Positions 50,356 to 60,477 of a stretch of 64,000 nt of DNA are shown here, one piece after another. How positions within the stretch are numbered: position 1 is the first letter of the stretch; every line of letters begins with the position of its first letter. The position numbers and the translations under genes were made by a program. The notes below the pieces were generated by a model. The model saw only the letters and a program-made list of their open reading frames with translations, made no database searches and was not told the origin of the DNA. The stretch lies in the NCBI RefSeq assembly GCF_017916325.1, contig NC_090166.1, forward strand, positions 1,444,228 through 1,508,227, read 5' to 3'. The DNA comes from Leishmania martiniquensis. Its lineage: Eukaryota > Euglenozoa > Kinetoplastea > Trypanosomatida > Trypanosomatidae.

Positions 50356-51732
50356 TCACCTGCGAGAAGTGAAGAGGGCGGCAAACGCGTCTGCACTGCA
50401 GGAGAAGTCATTAATGAGCTTGCGCTCTGGGCGTAGTACGCTGGCACTCTGCCGACCGGTTGGCACAGGCACCAGCGACGGCGTCTCAGCTGATGTGGGG
50501 GACACTTCCTGCCGGGAATTTCGCGGTGACGTCGTCGGCCTGACGGGGGAGAGGGCAGCAGCGATTGGCTGAGGCGTCGCTACTCTTGTCGGCGACTCAT
50601 GAGGGCGCGCAGGGGTCTTTGCTTTTGGCGCTGACGATGCTGAGGCGGCGGCTGCATATACGCGGTCGAGTAGCGCGTGCCCCACCCTCGCCTCCGCAGC
50701 GCTGGAGGTGCGCGTTACGCCGGAAAGCGATACAGCTTCGAGGGCTTCACGTTGGCCCTTCCCCATCTCGCTCTCGCCATCTCCCTCCGAGACAGACGAC
50801 GCCGCCGAGCAGCCCAGCGCGCGAATCGAGCCGCCGCCTTCTCCAGATGTGTGCATTGGCAGATCCTCGAGTTGCACCTCGCCTGTGTCCTGCTGCCCCA
50901 CGATATGCTGCAATTGAGCCGCCGCAGATGCAGCGGGCGCCGCCAGATCGAGCTCCAGGTCACGCGCGAATTTGGTCACCGCTACTGCTGTGCCTGACGT
51001 CGCACACTTCACTATGGCATTTCTCTTAGCGTTCTCGGTGGGCATGCAGACAACGGTGCTCGAGTCGTTCTGCTCTGCTCTTCGGGAGGCCTCACGGACG
51101 CGCTCCTCATAACGCGCGCACTGTTCATCGGCCCACCGCTTCCGCTGTTGCACTGAGGCCTGCAGAGATGCCACCGCCTCCTGGAACCGGAGCTCAACTT
51201 TCGCTGTGAATTCCTTCAGGCTCGCCTCGGCTCGCTCGTAGCGGCGTTTCGCTGCGTCGCGCAGCAGTTCGTAGTGCTGCTGCTCTTCTTGGGCGAGCAA
51301 CTTCTGTCGCCGCGCCTCCTCGACCGCACGGCGCAGCTCGTCGAACTCCCTATCCAGCTCCTGGCGCTTCTCCTCCGATGTTATCTGGAAGGCGTTCAGC
51401 GCTGCTGCGCACTCCTTCTTCGTCCGCTGCAAGCCCCTGATCGTATCCTCCAGCCGTTCAACGTATGCCAGGCACTCTGCCTCCTGAGCTCTGCTGGCCT
51501 CGGCCACAGCCGATGCGCGGGCGACAGCCTGTCTCGCCCGCTCCTCCATCTTAAGCACGTGATCCTCTAGTCCGTCGCGGATGCCTGTCAAGAGCTCGTG
51601 ACGCCGCTCAGCATACTCGGCGAAGGTGCTCACACTCTCCAGCACCCGCGAGGTCACATCAAAGGGCGGGACCTCCACGGACGGTCGCATGCGAGGCGCA
51701 GGAGACAGCGAGCCGCCCCCGTTGCACGCCAT
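50356..51732 (-). CDS. Coiled-coil protein, 458 residues
   Basis: Not recognised as a named family. From ATG 51732 (MACNGGGSLSPAPRMRPS) there is a short disordered start. A long continuous coiled coil follows (about residues 30-235, e.g. LEDHVLKMEERARQAVARA and LDREFDELRRAVEEARRQK). Then comes a Ser/Thr/Pro-rich tail with several SP/TP pairs (HESPTRVATPQP, LSPVRPTTSPRNS) that suggest phosphorylation, and a compact end (LINDFSCSADAFAALFTSRR). No transmembrane helix or signal peptide. It is likely a structural or scaffold protein; its neighbours on both sides are also coiled-coil or low-complexity proteins. Upstream codons to 52197 are open, but the true leader and a splice acceptor at 51751-51752 argue for the ATG at 51732. 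Confidence 0.8.
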   Translation of the reverse strand: MACNGGGSLSPAPRMRPSVEVPPFDVTSRVLESVSTFAEYAERRHELLTGIRDGLEDHVLKMEERARQAVARASAVAEASRAQEAECLAYVERLEDTIRGLQRTKKECAAALNAFQITSEEKRQELDREFDELRRAVEEARRQKLLAQEEQQHYELLRDAAKRRYERAEASLKEFTAKVELRFQEAVASLQASVQQRKRWADEQCARYEERVREASRRAEQNDSSTVVCMPTENAKRNAIVKCATSGTAVAVTKFARDLELDLAAPAASAAAQLQHIVGQQDTGEVQLEDLPMHTSGEGGGSIRALGCSAASSVSEGDGESEMGKGQREALEAVSLSGVTRTSSAAEARVGHALLDRVYAAAASASSAPKAKTPARPHESPTRVATPQPIAAALSPVRPTTSPRNSRQEVSPTSAETPSLVPVPTGRQSASVLRPERKLINDFSCSADAFAALFTSRR

Positions 51733-52277
51733 CCGCAGCCCGCCACTGCTCTTTGCCGTGCAGACGGGGAGGAGTGTGGGAAATGTAAATGTAGCACGCA
51801 CACACACACACACGAAAGGGCGGCGAGAGGAGAAGAGAAGGGGAGGCGGGGAGAGCGATAGATCGACGGTGGGCACCTTCAGCAGACGGAGACACAAATA
51901 GAAACACAGGGAGAAAGGGACGGGGCCGCGCCAATGCAAGGCCCGCGTCGGCCGGAAAAGCGAGATCCTCCGTGAGACATGCACAAGTTTCGCAGCAGCG
52001 TCGCGGAGAGGAGCAGGCGATTGCACTCTCCTCTGTCGCCACGCTTGACGGTACAAGGCGCCCACACGCGCTGGATTGCCACGTAAATACCGCGACAAGG
52101 CACGGCAAGAAAAAACAGAAGATGGGTGTGGTGACGCGTTCGTGAAGAGACGCCTGAGCAGGCGGCACATCACCTTTAGCGGAGGTCTATACGCCACCTA
52201 ACGTACATCGCGCGAACGTGCAGACGACATGCTCGCAGGCAGTCAAGCGAAGAGACGCAATGTGGAGAGCCGCACGT
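51733..52277. other. Intergenic region
   Basis: It holds the leader of the 458-residue protein gene, a CA run (51799-51813) and a purine-rich plus-strand block (51820-51858). No gene recognised. Confidence 0.55.
51751..51752 (-). promoter_or_regulatory. Predicted spliced-leader acceptor for the 458-residue protein
   Basis: Minus-strand pyrimidine-rich segments (51815-51856 and 51766-51778) precede AAAG ending at 51751, 19 nt before the ATG. Confidence 0.3.
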
Positions 52278-53693
52278 TCACAATCGGAAGATGCGCTCCG
52301 GAGACGGAACGACCGCTGGGAGCCGCACCACAGGGACGGAGGCAGGATGCAGAGTGCAGCGCTTCGGCGCCGCGGAGTGGCGGCCAAAGTCCACAAGCTT
52401 CGCTGGCTTCGTGCGCACGGCGATGCCGTCTCTCGGCGGAGTAGCTGGAGGGGTGGGAATGGTGTGCGTGCAATGCTCGCAGAGCAGCGACTGCGGTGAC
52501 GGAGATGCACGGGCAAATGTCTGCAGTCGAAATGCCGGCGCTGATGAAAACGTAACAGAGATGCCCCTCTCACCCGGTACCCCCTCTCCGCGCCACGGGA
52601 AGAGCGTAGGCGTCGCCGCGGAGTCACAGAAAGACGGCGCGCTCGACAGCGGGACGTCCGCCACCACGTCCACACGAATGGCGTCCACTGCCGGGCTCAT
52701 GGAGCGGCTGACGTGAAAGGAGTCCACGTCGGCAAAGTCTGTCTCACCGGATAGCGAACGGTGGCGCAGCGCATCCGTTTGAGTGTCTTTGGAAAGTCGC
52801 AGGAGCGACTCCGCCGGCGCACGCACAACGGCCTTCGAAAGCCACTTGTCGTAGTAGAGACGGTACAGACGCTGCGCCACCTGGAGCTTCACAAGGCGGT
52901 ACCGCGCTATAGTGGCGGCAGAGAAGGAGGTGAGCATCTCGTGAGCGGCTCGCGCCCTATCGGCATTCACGACAACAAACTCAAGGGGGAGTGAGCTTTG
53001 GCTCGCCTCCGTCTCGCGCGGGTGCGACGACATTGCCACCGGCAAAGCTGAGGTGGTGACTGAGCCTTGCACGGTACCCGCTGCACGGGCCAAGGAGCTG
53101 CGAGGGCTTTCGACGCCCGTGAACAACGCGATGCCCCGCATGAGACACACCGATGAGCCTTCCGCCTGCACTTTGTGTCTTGCCGTTGACGCTGCACCCC
53201 CGAAGTAGGCGCTGATGTTGGGCGGGGACTCGCTATCTCGAAGAGTGGAGAAGGAGTGGCGCCCCGAGTCGACCCCCGCTCGTGCAGAGCCGCTCACACG
53301 ATGGCTGCTGTCCCTCCTCGCAGACGACGCGACCCGCAGCAGATGAATCTGGAGCGAACTTGTAGTGTACAGCACCTCCCCCTCGTCATGCACGAGGGGG
53401 GGCGGACCCACGGGACGGGGGCTGGTCATATATAAGCCGCCGCCCTCGTCGGTCGGCCTCCTCTCAGACGAGGCCTCGATGCTCACAAAGGCCCGCATAT
53501 TGGCACTTTCCCTCTTCTCTATCGGAGGCGATGCGCTGCTGAAGCTGCTGGAGCTTGAGAACTGCATGCTCACCTCTACCGCCCTGCCCGGGTCAGACAT
53601 GGCCGTGACAATGTCCGCGGTGCCCGTACGCACACCGCACTGCTCACCAAAGGGATCACGCGGGCACGCGCTGAGAGCAGCGGCGGCACGCAT
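52278..53693 (-). CDS. Hypothetical protein, 471 residues
   Basis: Not recognised. From ATG 53693 (MRAAAALSACPRDPFG) the protein is largely Ser/Arg/Pro-rich and probably disordered. One better ordered segment lies at about residues 235-300: LPLEFVVVNADRARAAHEML, TIARYRLVKLQVAQRLYRLY and YDKWLSKAVV, amphipathic helices rich in Arg, Leu and Tyr. The C-terminus is again Pro/Ser-rich with basic ends. There is no membrane segment, zinc motif or known domain. A later start at MSDPGRAVEV (residue 32) is possible. The codon pattern and length support a real gene, and it fits the run of poorly conserved structural proteins around it. Confidence 0.7.
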   Translation of the reverse strand: MRAAAALSACPRDPFGEQCGVRTGTADIVTAMSDPGRAVEVSMQFSSSSSFSSASPPIEKRESANMRAFVSIEASSERRPTDEGGGLYMTSPRPVGPPPLVHDEGEVLYTTSSLQIHLLRVASSARRDSSHRVSGSARAGVDSGRHSFSTLRDSESPPNISAYFGGAASTARHKVQAEGSSVCLMRGIALFTGVESPRSSLARAAGTVQGSVTTSALPVAMSSHPRETEASQSSLPLEFVVVNADRARAAHEMLTSFSAATIARYRLVKLQVAQRLYRLYYDKWLSKAVVRAPAESLLRLSKDTQTDALRHRSLSGETDFADVDSFHVSRSMSPAVDAIRVDVVADVPLSSAPSFCDSAATPTLFPWRGEGVPGERGISVTFSSAPAFRLQTFARASPSPQSLLCEHCTHTIPTPPATPPRDGIAVRTKPAKLVDFGRHSAAPKRCTLHPASVPVVRLPAVVPSPERIFRL

Positions 53694-54282
53694 TCACCTC
53701 GTCGCCCAAACGAGATGTGGGGCGGCCCGTAGAGGAATCACACGGTGGGGAGCGTTGTAGCCGAGAATACTACACAAAACACCATCCGCCAACGCCCTCA
53801 CTCACGAAATGGTCGACGTCTACAGCCGCAGCTGAGCATGAGAAGAGAACAGGGGAGCAGCAGAGCAAAGATGCGGGGGAAAGATGCCCGACAGGCGTAG
53901 CGGCAGCAGCGGCGTCGACGCTAAGAGCAGCCCTTAGGGGGGAGAGTGGCACAGGAAAGCAGTGCGCAGCTCAAGGCAGCGCGAGGAGGCATGGCAGCGC
54001 ACAGAAGTCGCACTGCCGCCTCAGGTGCACGAGAGGCAAATACTGTCGACCCGCCCTCCCTCGCCACAATGGCCTGCATGGAGATGCAGGCGAGTAGCGG
54101 AGGCGACGACCGTGGCTGAGCGCTGTCTTCGGGAGCTGCGATCACAACATGCAAAAGAGGAAGGAAAGAGAATACAGCGCGAAACAAACACCACGAAGGA
54201 AAGGGAGAGCCCACAACGACTGCCGCAGATAAGCGCTACGCCAACGCAGACGTCAGTGCGACGCTGCCACGCAAAAGAGGGC
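53694..54282. other. Intergenic region
   Basis: No gene recognised. Contains only short open frames and mildly purine-rich plus-strand stretches (54150-54215). Confidence 0.5.
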
Positions 54283-54729
54283 TCACATGACTCCACTGAT
54301 GTACTTCAGCCCCCTAAGGGGGACGGTGGTGGCAGTGAGCGCCTGTCCGTCGACCACCTCTAAGCTACTTTCTGTCACACTCGCTTCTACGTAGTGGTGT
54401 GAGGCGCTGGAGCGTTCTTGATTCGCCCATCCTTCCGCACTCCAAGCGATGTGCTCGCAGATGGATGAATGCGTAGTATTCCCCTCACTTCGGGACACAG
54501 GAGAGCGTGGCCGGTACGGTGACGTGATCACCGCGGCGCCAGCAAGAGTCGCGTCCGCGAGCTTTACCGGTGCATGGGAGGACGTTCGGAAAGCCAAAGC
54601 GTCTGCGTTGGCAACGACCGCCGCGCGTTTTAGTGAGCTCACGCTGTGATCAACCTCTAGCTCGGAAGTCACCCCACCGCCACCACCGTGCTGCGGCACG
54701 TCGAGACGTCCCGGCGAGCTGGGTGTCGA
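54283..54729 (-). other. In-frame open extension after the TGA of the 1535-residue protein gene
   Basis: Directly after the TGA at 54732-54730 the same frame stays open for 148 codons to a stop at 54283. The translation (STPSSPGRLDVPQHGGGGGV, then ELEVDHSVSSLKRAAVVANADAL further on) has the same Ser/Ala/Val-rich, protein-like character as the end of the preceding protein. It has no early ATG of its own. It may be the true C-terminus cut by a nonsense change or sequencing error, a readthrough product, or chance. Confidence 0.4.
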
Positions 54730-57700
54730 TCAATTCGTCGCCGTCGGCGCCATGACGAGGCTGCTGGAGCGCGATAGCGAGGAGGAAGTGCTACCCGACA
54801 GTGAGTGACTGCAACGCGATGCTGAAGCGGAAGGAGAATGCGCAGGGAAACTGTGAGGGCACGCGGGGGGCTGCAGTGCCGACGCCACGGCCACATCCGC
54901 ACTCTGCAGGGACAATTTCTTGACGGCGGCATCGTCGCCCACCGTCGCCCGTTTCGCTCCCTCTGGGTTACTCTCTTTCCCTGCCGAGGGACCACTGTTT
55001 GCGCAGCCGCTAAAAGGCATCGCGAGCGTCTCCCCCGCTCCTCGATCCGCGCGCCTTTCTGAATGCCTGGCCGCCTTGGACTCGGCCGCTGCAGCCGACA
55101 GGCACCGGGTTGACGCGTCAGATCGAGAAAACGCCTGCGCCATCGGAGTATCACGCTTGCGCTCCGCTTCCGTAACTGCGGCTGGACGCTCGACGTCTCT
55201 GCACGGTGAAGCTGACCTCATCTTCCACTGCAGAAGGCGACACTGCAGCGGGGTTGGCGCGTGGCTATGCGGCTCACCCTCGCCCAGCTCCTCTTCGCCA
55301 CCGCCGCTGCTGAGCGATGCGGCATGCCGAACATGTGCCGAGCGCTCCAGCGGCGACTTCTCCGCCTCTGTGGCAGGCAGAGAAAAAGAGCCGTGCTCAG
55401 CAGCCGCTGCAGAGGCACTCGCGAGGGCCACATCGGACGTCCGCAGCTGCGTCGATAAAGGTAGAGAGGCGCTCAACCGCACCGCTACCAAATCTTCAAA
55501 CCGCTCGACACCACCACCACTTGCCGATGAGGCAAGAGATGGACCGCGCGTCGTGTCCTCTCGCTTTACTGTAGCAGTGCTGACGGAGATGACGCAAGCC
55601 TCCTGCAGCTGCACAGAACTCCGCACTGAAGATTTTACTCCTCGAATCTTAGCAAAGCGCGCAGCTGGTGAAGCCTCAGTCGTGCCACACAACACCGCAG
55701 CATCTCGTAGGCCCTCGACCTTCGCAGCGCCTGCCTTTGCGAGTGTTCCAGCCGATGGGTGAGGTAAGGAGGTAGCGGCGCGCGTTCGTGCGTCTGCGGT
55801 GTCGCTTGGAGAGGAGCCACTCGTCTCCTGCATCGCGTGAACGGATTCCACGCGGCTTGCTGGGCGCACATTGTCCCCGCTAACAGTGGTGGTCTCCATC
55901 CCCTTTTCTGTCGGCCCTTCGTGTCGTGCAAGCACGAAGCGCTTTGGACGGGACCGCGAATCACGTGGGCTGAGCATATCATTCACTGCCCACGACTCCG
56001 TCACTGCGCTCGTGACTGCTGCCGACTGCTTCGCATCTTCCAAAGACAACGCTGGTCTTCTAGACGCCTCCGCCTCGTCTACAGCGACCCCCAGCTGGGC
56101 ACCGACTTCCGTGCCATTGGCCGACGACGTGGCCACGGCCCCGCATGGCGCCACTGCCGCCGAAGGCGCTGCGTAAGCACAGCGTCCACTTTCCTGAAGA
56201 TTGGGCAGGTGCAGCGAGTTCACACCATCTCCTCCCACGGGCCCGTCCATTTGCGGTTTGTACGGGGGCATCGCGTCCGCCGTCGCGGACGTTCGTCGTC
56301 GAGCCCAGCATTCCGAGCTGAGTTTCCCGAGAGCCGGGCAGGGCTCCTCTAAGGCAGTGGATACGCTGGCAAAGATAGCAGAAAAAGTTGGCTGCCGGCG
56401 CGCCTCCCATGCAGCCGCCGCGTGCGTGTAGTTCGTCGGCGGCACGGGAAGGCCCCGCTGAGGTGGCATCTGAGATACGTCGGTTGTCAGACTCCTGCTG
56501 AGATCGCTTTCACCACTCGCTGCTGCAGGGACAGGCACGCACAGCGCAGAGGCGGTGTCTCTCCAAGCATTCCACAGATGCAAAGACGATGAGCACGCAA
56601 CCGCCCCCTGCCCCAGCGCCGCCTGCCGATCCTCGGCAGCTCTCATGGCCCCCTCCCTGTGAGATGAGGCTCGTGCGTGCGATTGGAGGCTCGGAGTTAA
56701 GCCGGCACAGCTCTCCAGGCGAGACTCCACCGCTGCAGACGACGACTTTGCGGTGCGATAGTGACGTAGTAGCTCCGCCTGCAGTACCGCACCCTCAGGA
56801 AGCTGATCTACGGCATCACGGCCTCCGGCCGACATGCGCGCCCGCTCCTCTGCGTGGTAAGATGTGATCGATCGGAACGATGATTGGGACGAGAGAGCAG
56901 ATCTCTCGAGCCGCCCGTCCTCTGCAACAGCCGATGTCCCTTTCATCTCTCCCGCCGCCACATCCTTCCGCGCGGATCGCGGAAGCGGAGTTGCATCGAC
57001 CTGCGCGCTCCTGTCGGTCACCTCGCTTCGACTCGGTGGCTCCGCTTCCGCTTCGCCAGCGCTCAAGGCAGAGCTACGTGTGCGGTGGGCGTCTCCAGAG
57101 ACCGACTCCTGCATCCGGCTCACATCCCCCGCATGTTCTGTGGAAGCTGTCTGCGGTGCGTGTGCCGGAGCCGGATGAGCATCCACGGAGGGGAGGGCCT
57201 CTGAATGTCGCCCAAGAGCCCACGCACTCGCGTTTGGCGGTGCGTCCGCCGTGGCCCGCAGCATCTCCTCGAGACAACGTGCCGATGCGAAAGACTCCGT
57301 CACACGGGCGACATGCGGCGGCTTCCCCGAGTGGCACCCGAAAGAGGAAATACTCGTCGCGTCTTCTGCAGGAGCGGCGACCGCGGCATTGGCTATCCGT
57401 TGCTCATCACGGACGACGGACGCACTCGCGTTCCGTGGAGACGGTAAGCGGGAAACAATTGGCGACGCAACGAGAGAAGACACTGCGACATGAACTACAG
57501 AACGCAATGCAGCACCCACAGGCACGCCCACTGCCAAGGAGCTCGACGGGTGCTCGCGCTCGCCTCGGTCACCGCTAGGAAGCTGCGATGTCTTGACATC
57601 TGCGTCGCCGCGGCCGCCCTGAAGCCGAATAACCTGAGCGGGGACCTGCTGCCAGCTGTGCCGCACCTCCGCATAGTGTGTGCCGGAGATGTCCTCACGA

Positions 57701-59337
57701 GGGACGGACGACACCGTGAAGATGATAGAGGAAGACAAGGAGGAAGACGAGGCGCTATCGCTGCCTTGAAAGTTCAACGATTTTGATGTGGCAGTGCACT
57801 GCGCCTCCGGGGAACCCTCATCCGGGGCCGTCTTTGCTTCCGTAATCTGAGACTCCGGTGTAGCACCTGTGTTACGATCTCGAGGCACAGCAGATGCGAG
57901 GGAAGCGGCCGCAGCCGTCACTGAACTGTGCTGGCGGCTCTCCGGCATCTCTCGGATCTCTACAGATGAAAGGTTGTCTGCATTGCGCCCTGCGGCATGT
58001 GAGCGAAGGTGACGATGGTGGCGAGACGGCGCGCGCTTCCCCTTGGCCTCTGTGGCAGGTGTAGATGTCAGGGCCGTCCCATCACCGTACTGCGCCTCCG
58101 TCGGCTCTCCGCGGAGAGCCTTCACTGCGGCCTGACTTGGCTTGCCCAGACGATGCCTCGAGCTCGGCAGCGCCGCAGGTGCATCGAGCGCGCGATCTGA
58201 CGCTGGCGCGTGCACCACTTCAGTAACGCGCTGCTGCACATGCACTGCTCTCTCTTCCTCGTCATAGTACGTGAGAGCTGCCACACGCCAATCCGCCCTT
58301 CGAGTGGAACGCATGGAAGCGCTCCCCGGCGCCGTCCTTATCCTCCGGCTCACGTCGTCCATTGCGTCAACAGATGATCCCCTGCGTGAGGTGTGCCGGC
58401 GCGGTGTGTGATGCGACGGATACGCCCCATTGGAAGACTTCACGGCTGCCGCATCGAAATCACCCCCACTGTGCTCCACTGCAACGGGTCTCGAGGATAC
58501 CTTTCCTCGATCGGCGGCCTTCAGCGGGATCGGCGCTTTGAGCTCAGCTGACTCCAGTGCTTCTTGCGCAAAGTCGAGCTCCGCCGCCTTCTCCAACGAC
58601 CACCTCTCGAGCTCCTCTACTCGTTGAACCGCAGCCCGTTGTCGAAGTTGCGCGGCTTTTGTGAGCCGCGGAGTTCGCGGAGATACTGCGCCGCTGCTGC
58701 GCGGACGCACTGGCGTGAGTATGCTGCTGCACGATGCAGAAACCGCAGAAGGACAGTGCTGTCCACGCGGGCTGATCAGCGCGGCAGCTGATAGCGTTCG
58801 CCCTTTCGGGAGGAAAAATATGTTCTGCGCCGCCTCGTCGCGCTCCTCTAGCTGGTGGTGGACGTATTCGGCGCGCAGCTGAGCGGCACGGGTAGATCGC
58901 GGTAGGGAAGTGTCGAGACCGGCACTTACCTCGTCCATTGTGACCTCCTGCGACGACGCGTGACTGCGTCCCCGGAGCGACCTCCGCGCATCTGCCGTCG
59001 GTAACCAGATCCTCCTTCCCTGCGCTGAGACTGCCGCAGAAGATGAACTGCCTGACCTGCGCGTGGGCTTCTTCTCCCTGCTGTCAGACCGGCGGTGGTG
59101 GCTGCGGAGTGGGGTGACATTCAGCAACGACGGCTCAAAATGCAGTGGACGGTGTACATACGTAGTGGGCGGTAGCACAGCATAGGGTACTCGGTGTCGT
59201 GACACCACAGCAATGCCTTCGCCAGTACATCGTTCTGCGGTGGCGTTCGAGTTGGGCGTGAAGTAGAGGGGGTTGTACAGATAGTCGGCGGGGAGCTGCA
59301 GCTGCGGCATCGGAGATTTGCCGACGTTGTACCCCAT
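54730..59337 (-). CDS. Large low-complexity hypothetical protein, 1535 residues
   Basis: Not recognised. From ATG 59337 (MGYNVGKSPMPQLQLPADYL) the N-terminus has a short internal duplication: YLYNPLYFTP at residues 19-28 and YVHRPLHFEP at 60-69. The rest is Ser/Ala/Arg/Glu-rich with few hydrophobic stretches. A coiled-coil segment lies near residues 230-270 (LTKAAQLRQRAAVQRVEELE) and a second TRAAQLRAEYVHHQLEERDE segment slightly before it. No membrane or catalytic motif is seen. The TGA at 54730-54732 is followed by a further in-frame open stretch to 54283, so the annotated C-terminus may be premature. A cytoskeletal or scaffold role is likely but unproven. The upstream open frame to 59565 lies across the predicted splice acceptor and is left out. 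Confidence 0.75.
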   Translation of the reverse strand: MGYNVGKSPMPQLQLPADYLYNPLYFTPNSNATAERCTGEGIAVVSRHRVPYAVLPPTTYVHRPLHFEPSLLNVTPLRSHHRRSDSREKKPTRRSGSSSSAAVSAQGRRIWLPTADARRSLRGRSHASSQEVTMDEVSAGLDTSLPRSTRAAQLRAEYVHHQLEERDEAAQNIFFLPKGRTLSAAALISPRGQHCPSAVSASCSSILTPVRPRSSGAVSPRTPRLTKAAQLRQRAAVQRVEELERWSLEKAAELDFAQEALESAELKAPIPLKAADRGKVSSRPVAVEHSGGDFDAAAVKSSNGAYPSHHTPRRHTSRRGSSVDAMDDVSRRIRTAPGSASMRSTRRADWRVAALTYYDEEERAVHVQQRVTEVVHAPASDRALDAPAALPSSRHRLGKPSQAAVKALRGEPTEAQYGDGTALTSTPATEAKGKRAPSRHHRHLRSHAAGRNADNLSSVEIREMPESRQHSSVTAAAASLASAVPRDRNTGATPESQITEAKTAPDEGSPEAQCTATSKSLNFQGSDSASSSSLSSSIIFTVSSVPREDISGTHYAEVRHSWQQVPAQVIRLQGGRGDADVKTSQLPSGDRGEREHPSSSLAVGVPVGAALRSVVHVAVSSLVASPIVSRLPSPRNASASVVRDEQRIANAAVAAPAEDATSISSFGCHSGKPPHVARVTESFASARCLEEMLRATADAPPNASAWALGRHSEALPSVDAHPAPAHAPQTASTEHAGDVSRMQESVSGDAHRTRSSALSAGEAEAEPPSRSEVTDRSAQVDATPLPRSARKDVAAGEMKGTSAVAEDGRLERSALSSQSSFRSITSYHAEERARMSAGGRDAVDQLPEGAVLQAELLRHYRTAKSSSAAVESRLESCAGLTPSLQSHARASSHREGAMRAAEDRQAALGQGAVACSSSLHLWNAWRDTASALCVPVPAAASGESDLSRSLTTDVSQMPPQRGLPVPPTNYTHAAAAWEARRQPTFSAIFASVSTALEEPCPALGKLSSECWARRRTSATADAMPPYKPQMDGPVGGDGVNSLHLPNLQESGRCAYAAPSAAVAPCGAVATSSANGTEVGAQLGVAVDEAEASRRPALSLEDAKQSAAVTSAVTESWAVNDMLSPRDSRSRPKRFVLARHEGPTEKGMETTTVSGDNVRPASRVESVHAMQETSGSSPSDTADARTRAATSLPHPSAGTLAKAGAAKVEGLRDAAVLCGTTEASPAARFAKIRGVKSSVRSSVQLQEACVISVSTATVKREDTTRGPSLASSASGGGVERFEDLVAVRLSASLPLSTQLRTSDVALASASAAAAEHGSFSLPATEAEKSPLERSAHVRHAASLSSGGGEEELGEGEPHSHAPTPLQCRLLQWKMRSASPCRDVERPAAVTEAERKRDTPMAQAFSRSDASTRCLSAAAAESKAARHSERRADRGAGETLAMPFSGCANSGPSAGKESNPEGAKRATVGDDAAVKKLSLQSADVAVASALQPPACPHSFPAHSPSASASRCSHSLSGSTSSSLSRSSSLVMAPTATN

Positions 59338-59416
59338 CACGTCCACACCAACGGCAGCGCACAGAAGAAGCGGAGGAAAATCAGAGCGAAAAATATGCGA
59401 ATGTCCACGCAGACGA

Positions 59417-59418
59417 CT
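59417..59418 (-). promoter_or_regulatory. Predicted spliced-leader acceptor for the 1535-residue protein gene
   Basis: A T-rich polypyrimidine tract on the minus strand (59431-59450) is followed by CCACAG with AG at 59418-59417, 80 nt before the ATG. Confidence 0.45.
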
Positions 59419-60477
59419 GTGGACGCGTCGCAAAACAAAAAAAAGAGGGATATTCCGGTAAAAGGAGATCGGCGAGCAGCGGAGCGCTGCGACGAGAGAT
59501 GCAACACGACTGTTGCGTACCCCCAGTCGTGTCGGCAGACGTGTTCCCGCAGGCAGGTCGAACAAAAGAACGTGAAGGGCACTAGACAGTGGCGCCGTTG
59601 GTGTCCTCCCACGCTAAGAGGTAGAGAAAAGCACAGTAAGCGAACAAGAAGGGAGCAGCAGTGGGTCTGGCGCAAGAGCAGCAGGAAGCTGTTGCGCACG
59701 CCCGAGGACCGCTGGCAGCCTCAGCGTCTATGTTGGCGTTCCTCTTTCTCTCTCTCCAGCGGCGAGGATCGTGCTGCTTGGATCCCGCTAGAGTGATGAG
59801 TGGGGCCCAGAGAGGCGGACGCCTTATGCAGCAGCGCACTAGCAGCACCCGCACGTCGAAAGGCAGTAGCTGAGTTGAGCAAAGGGAAAGAGGGAGGGGT
59901 CTCAGGGACAGTAAGGAGGAGAGAGCGACGGCAGAGAGAGTGAGGCACAGGAGCACTGTCCGTGCTACCCAAGCGGAGTGCACGAGCAAGCGGCAAAGAC
60001 GGCCCGCCCTGAACAGCGGTGTGTATAGCGTTGTCACAGAGACCGATGCCACACCACAGCGCATGGTGCACCCTCTCGACCCTCCACCAATGACTCACCT
60101 CGATGGACCGAAAAGGTGGGTCTGCCGGAGAAGTCGTACCACTTCGCGTTCGCTTGTGTGTGCGTTCGCCATATATTTCGTTTATGTTGCAGATGAGCGC
60201 CGGCTCCACTGCCCGTGCGGGGTGTGGGTGTGCCCACCTGCGTGATGCGCTGAATCCGTTTAGCGGAATTCGCCACAGAGCCGCGCTTGTCGCTCCAAAG
60301 TGACAGTTGGGAGGAGTCGGTGATGCTCGACTGCAGCGCCCGAGAGAGAGCACCGCATCGACCGTATCACTCGCCGTATCACCGCCATTATTTCCCCAGA
60401 GGTCGCAGACAGAGGCGTGCTCTAAGCTCGGGGTTGCTGGAGCACTTGGGAACACACCAGTGACTTCCTACCTCGCG

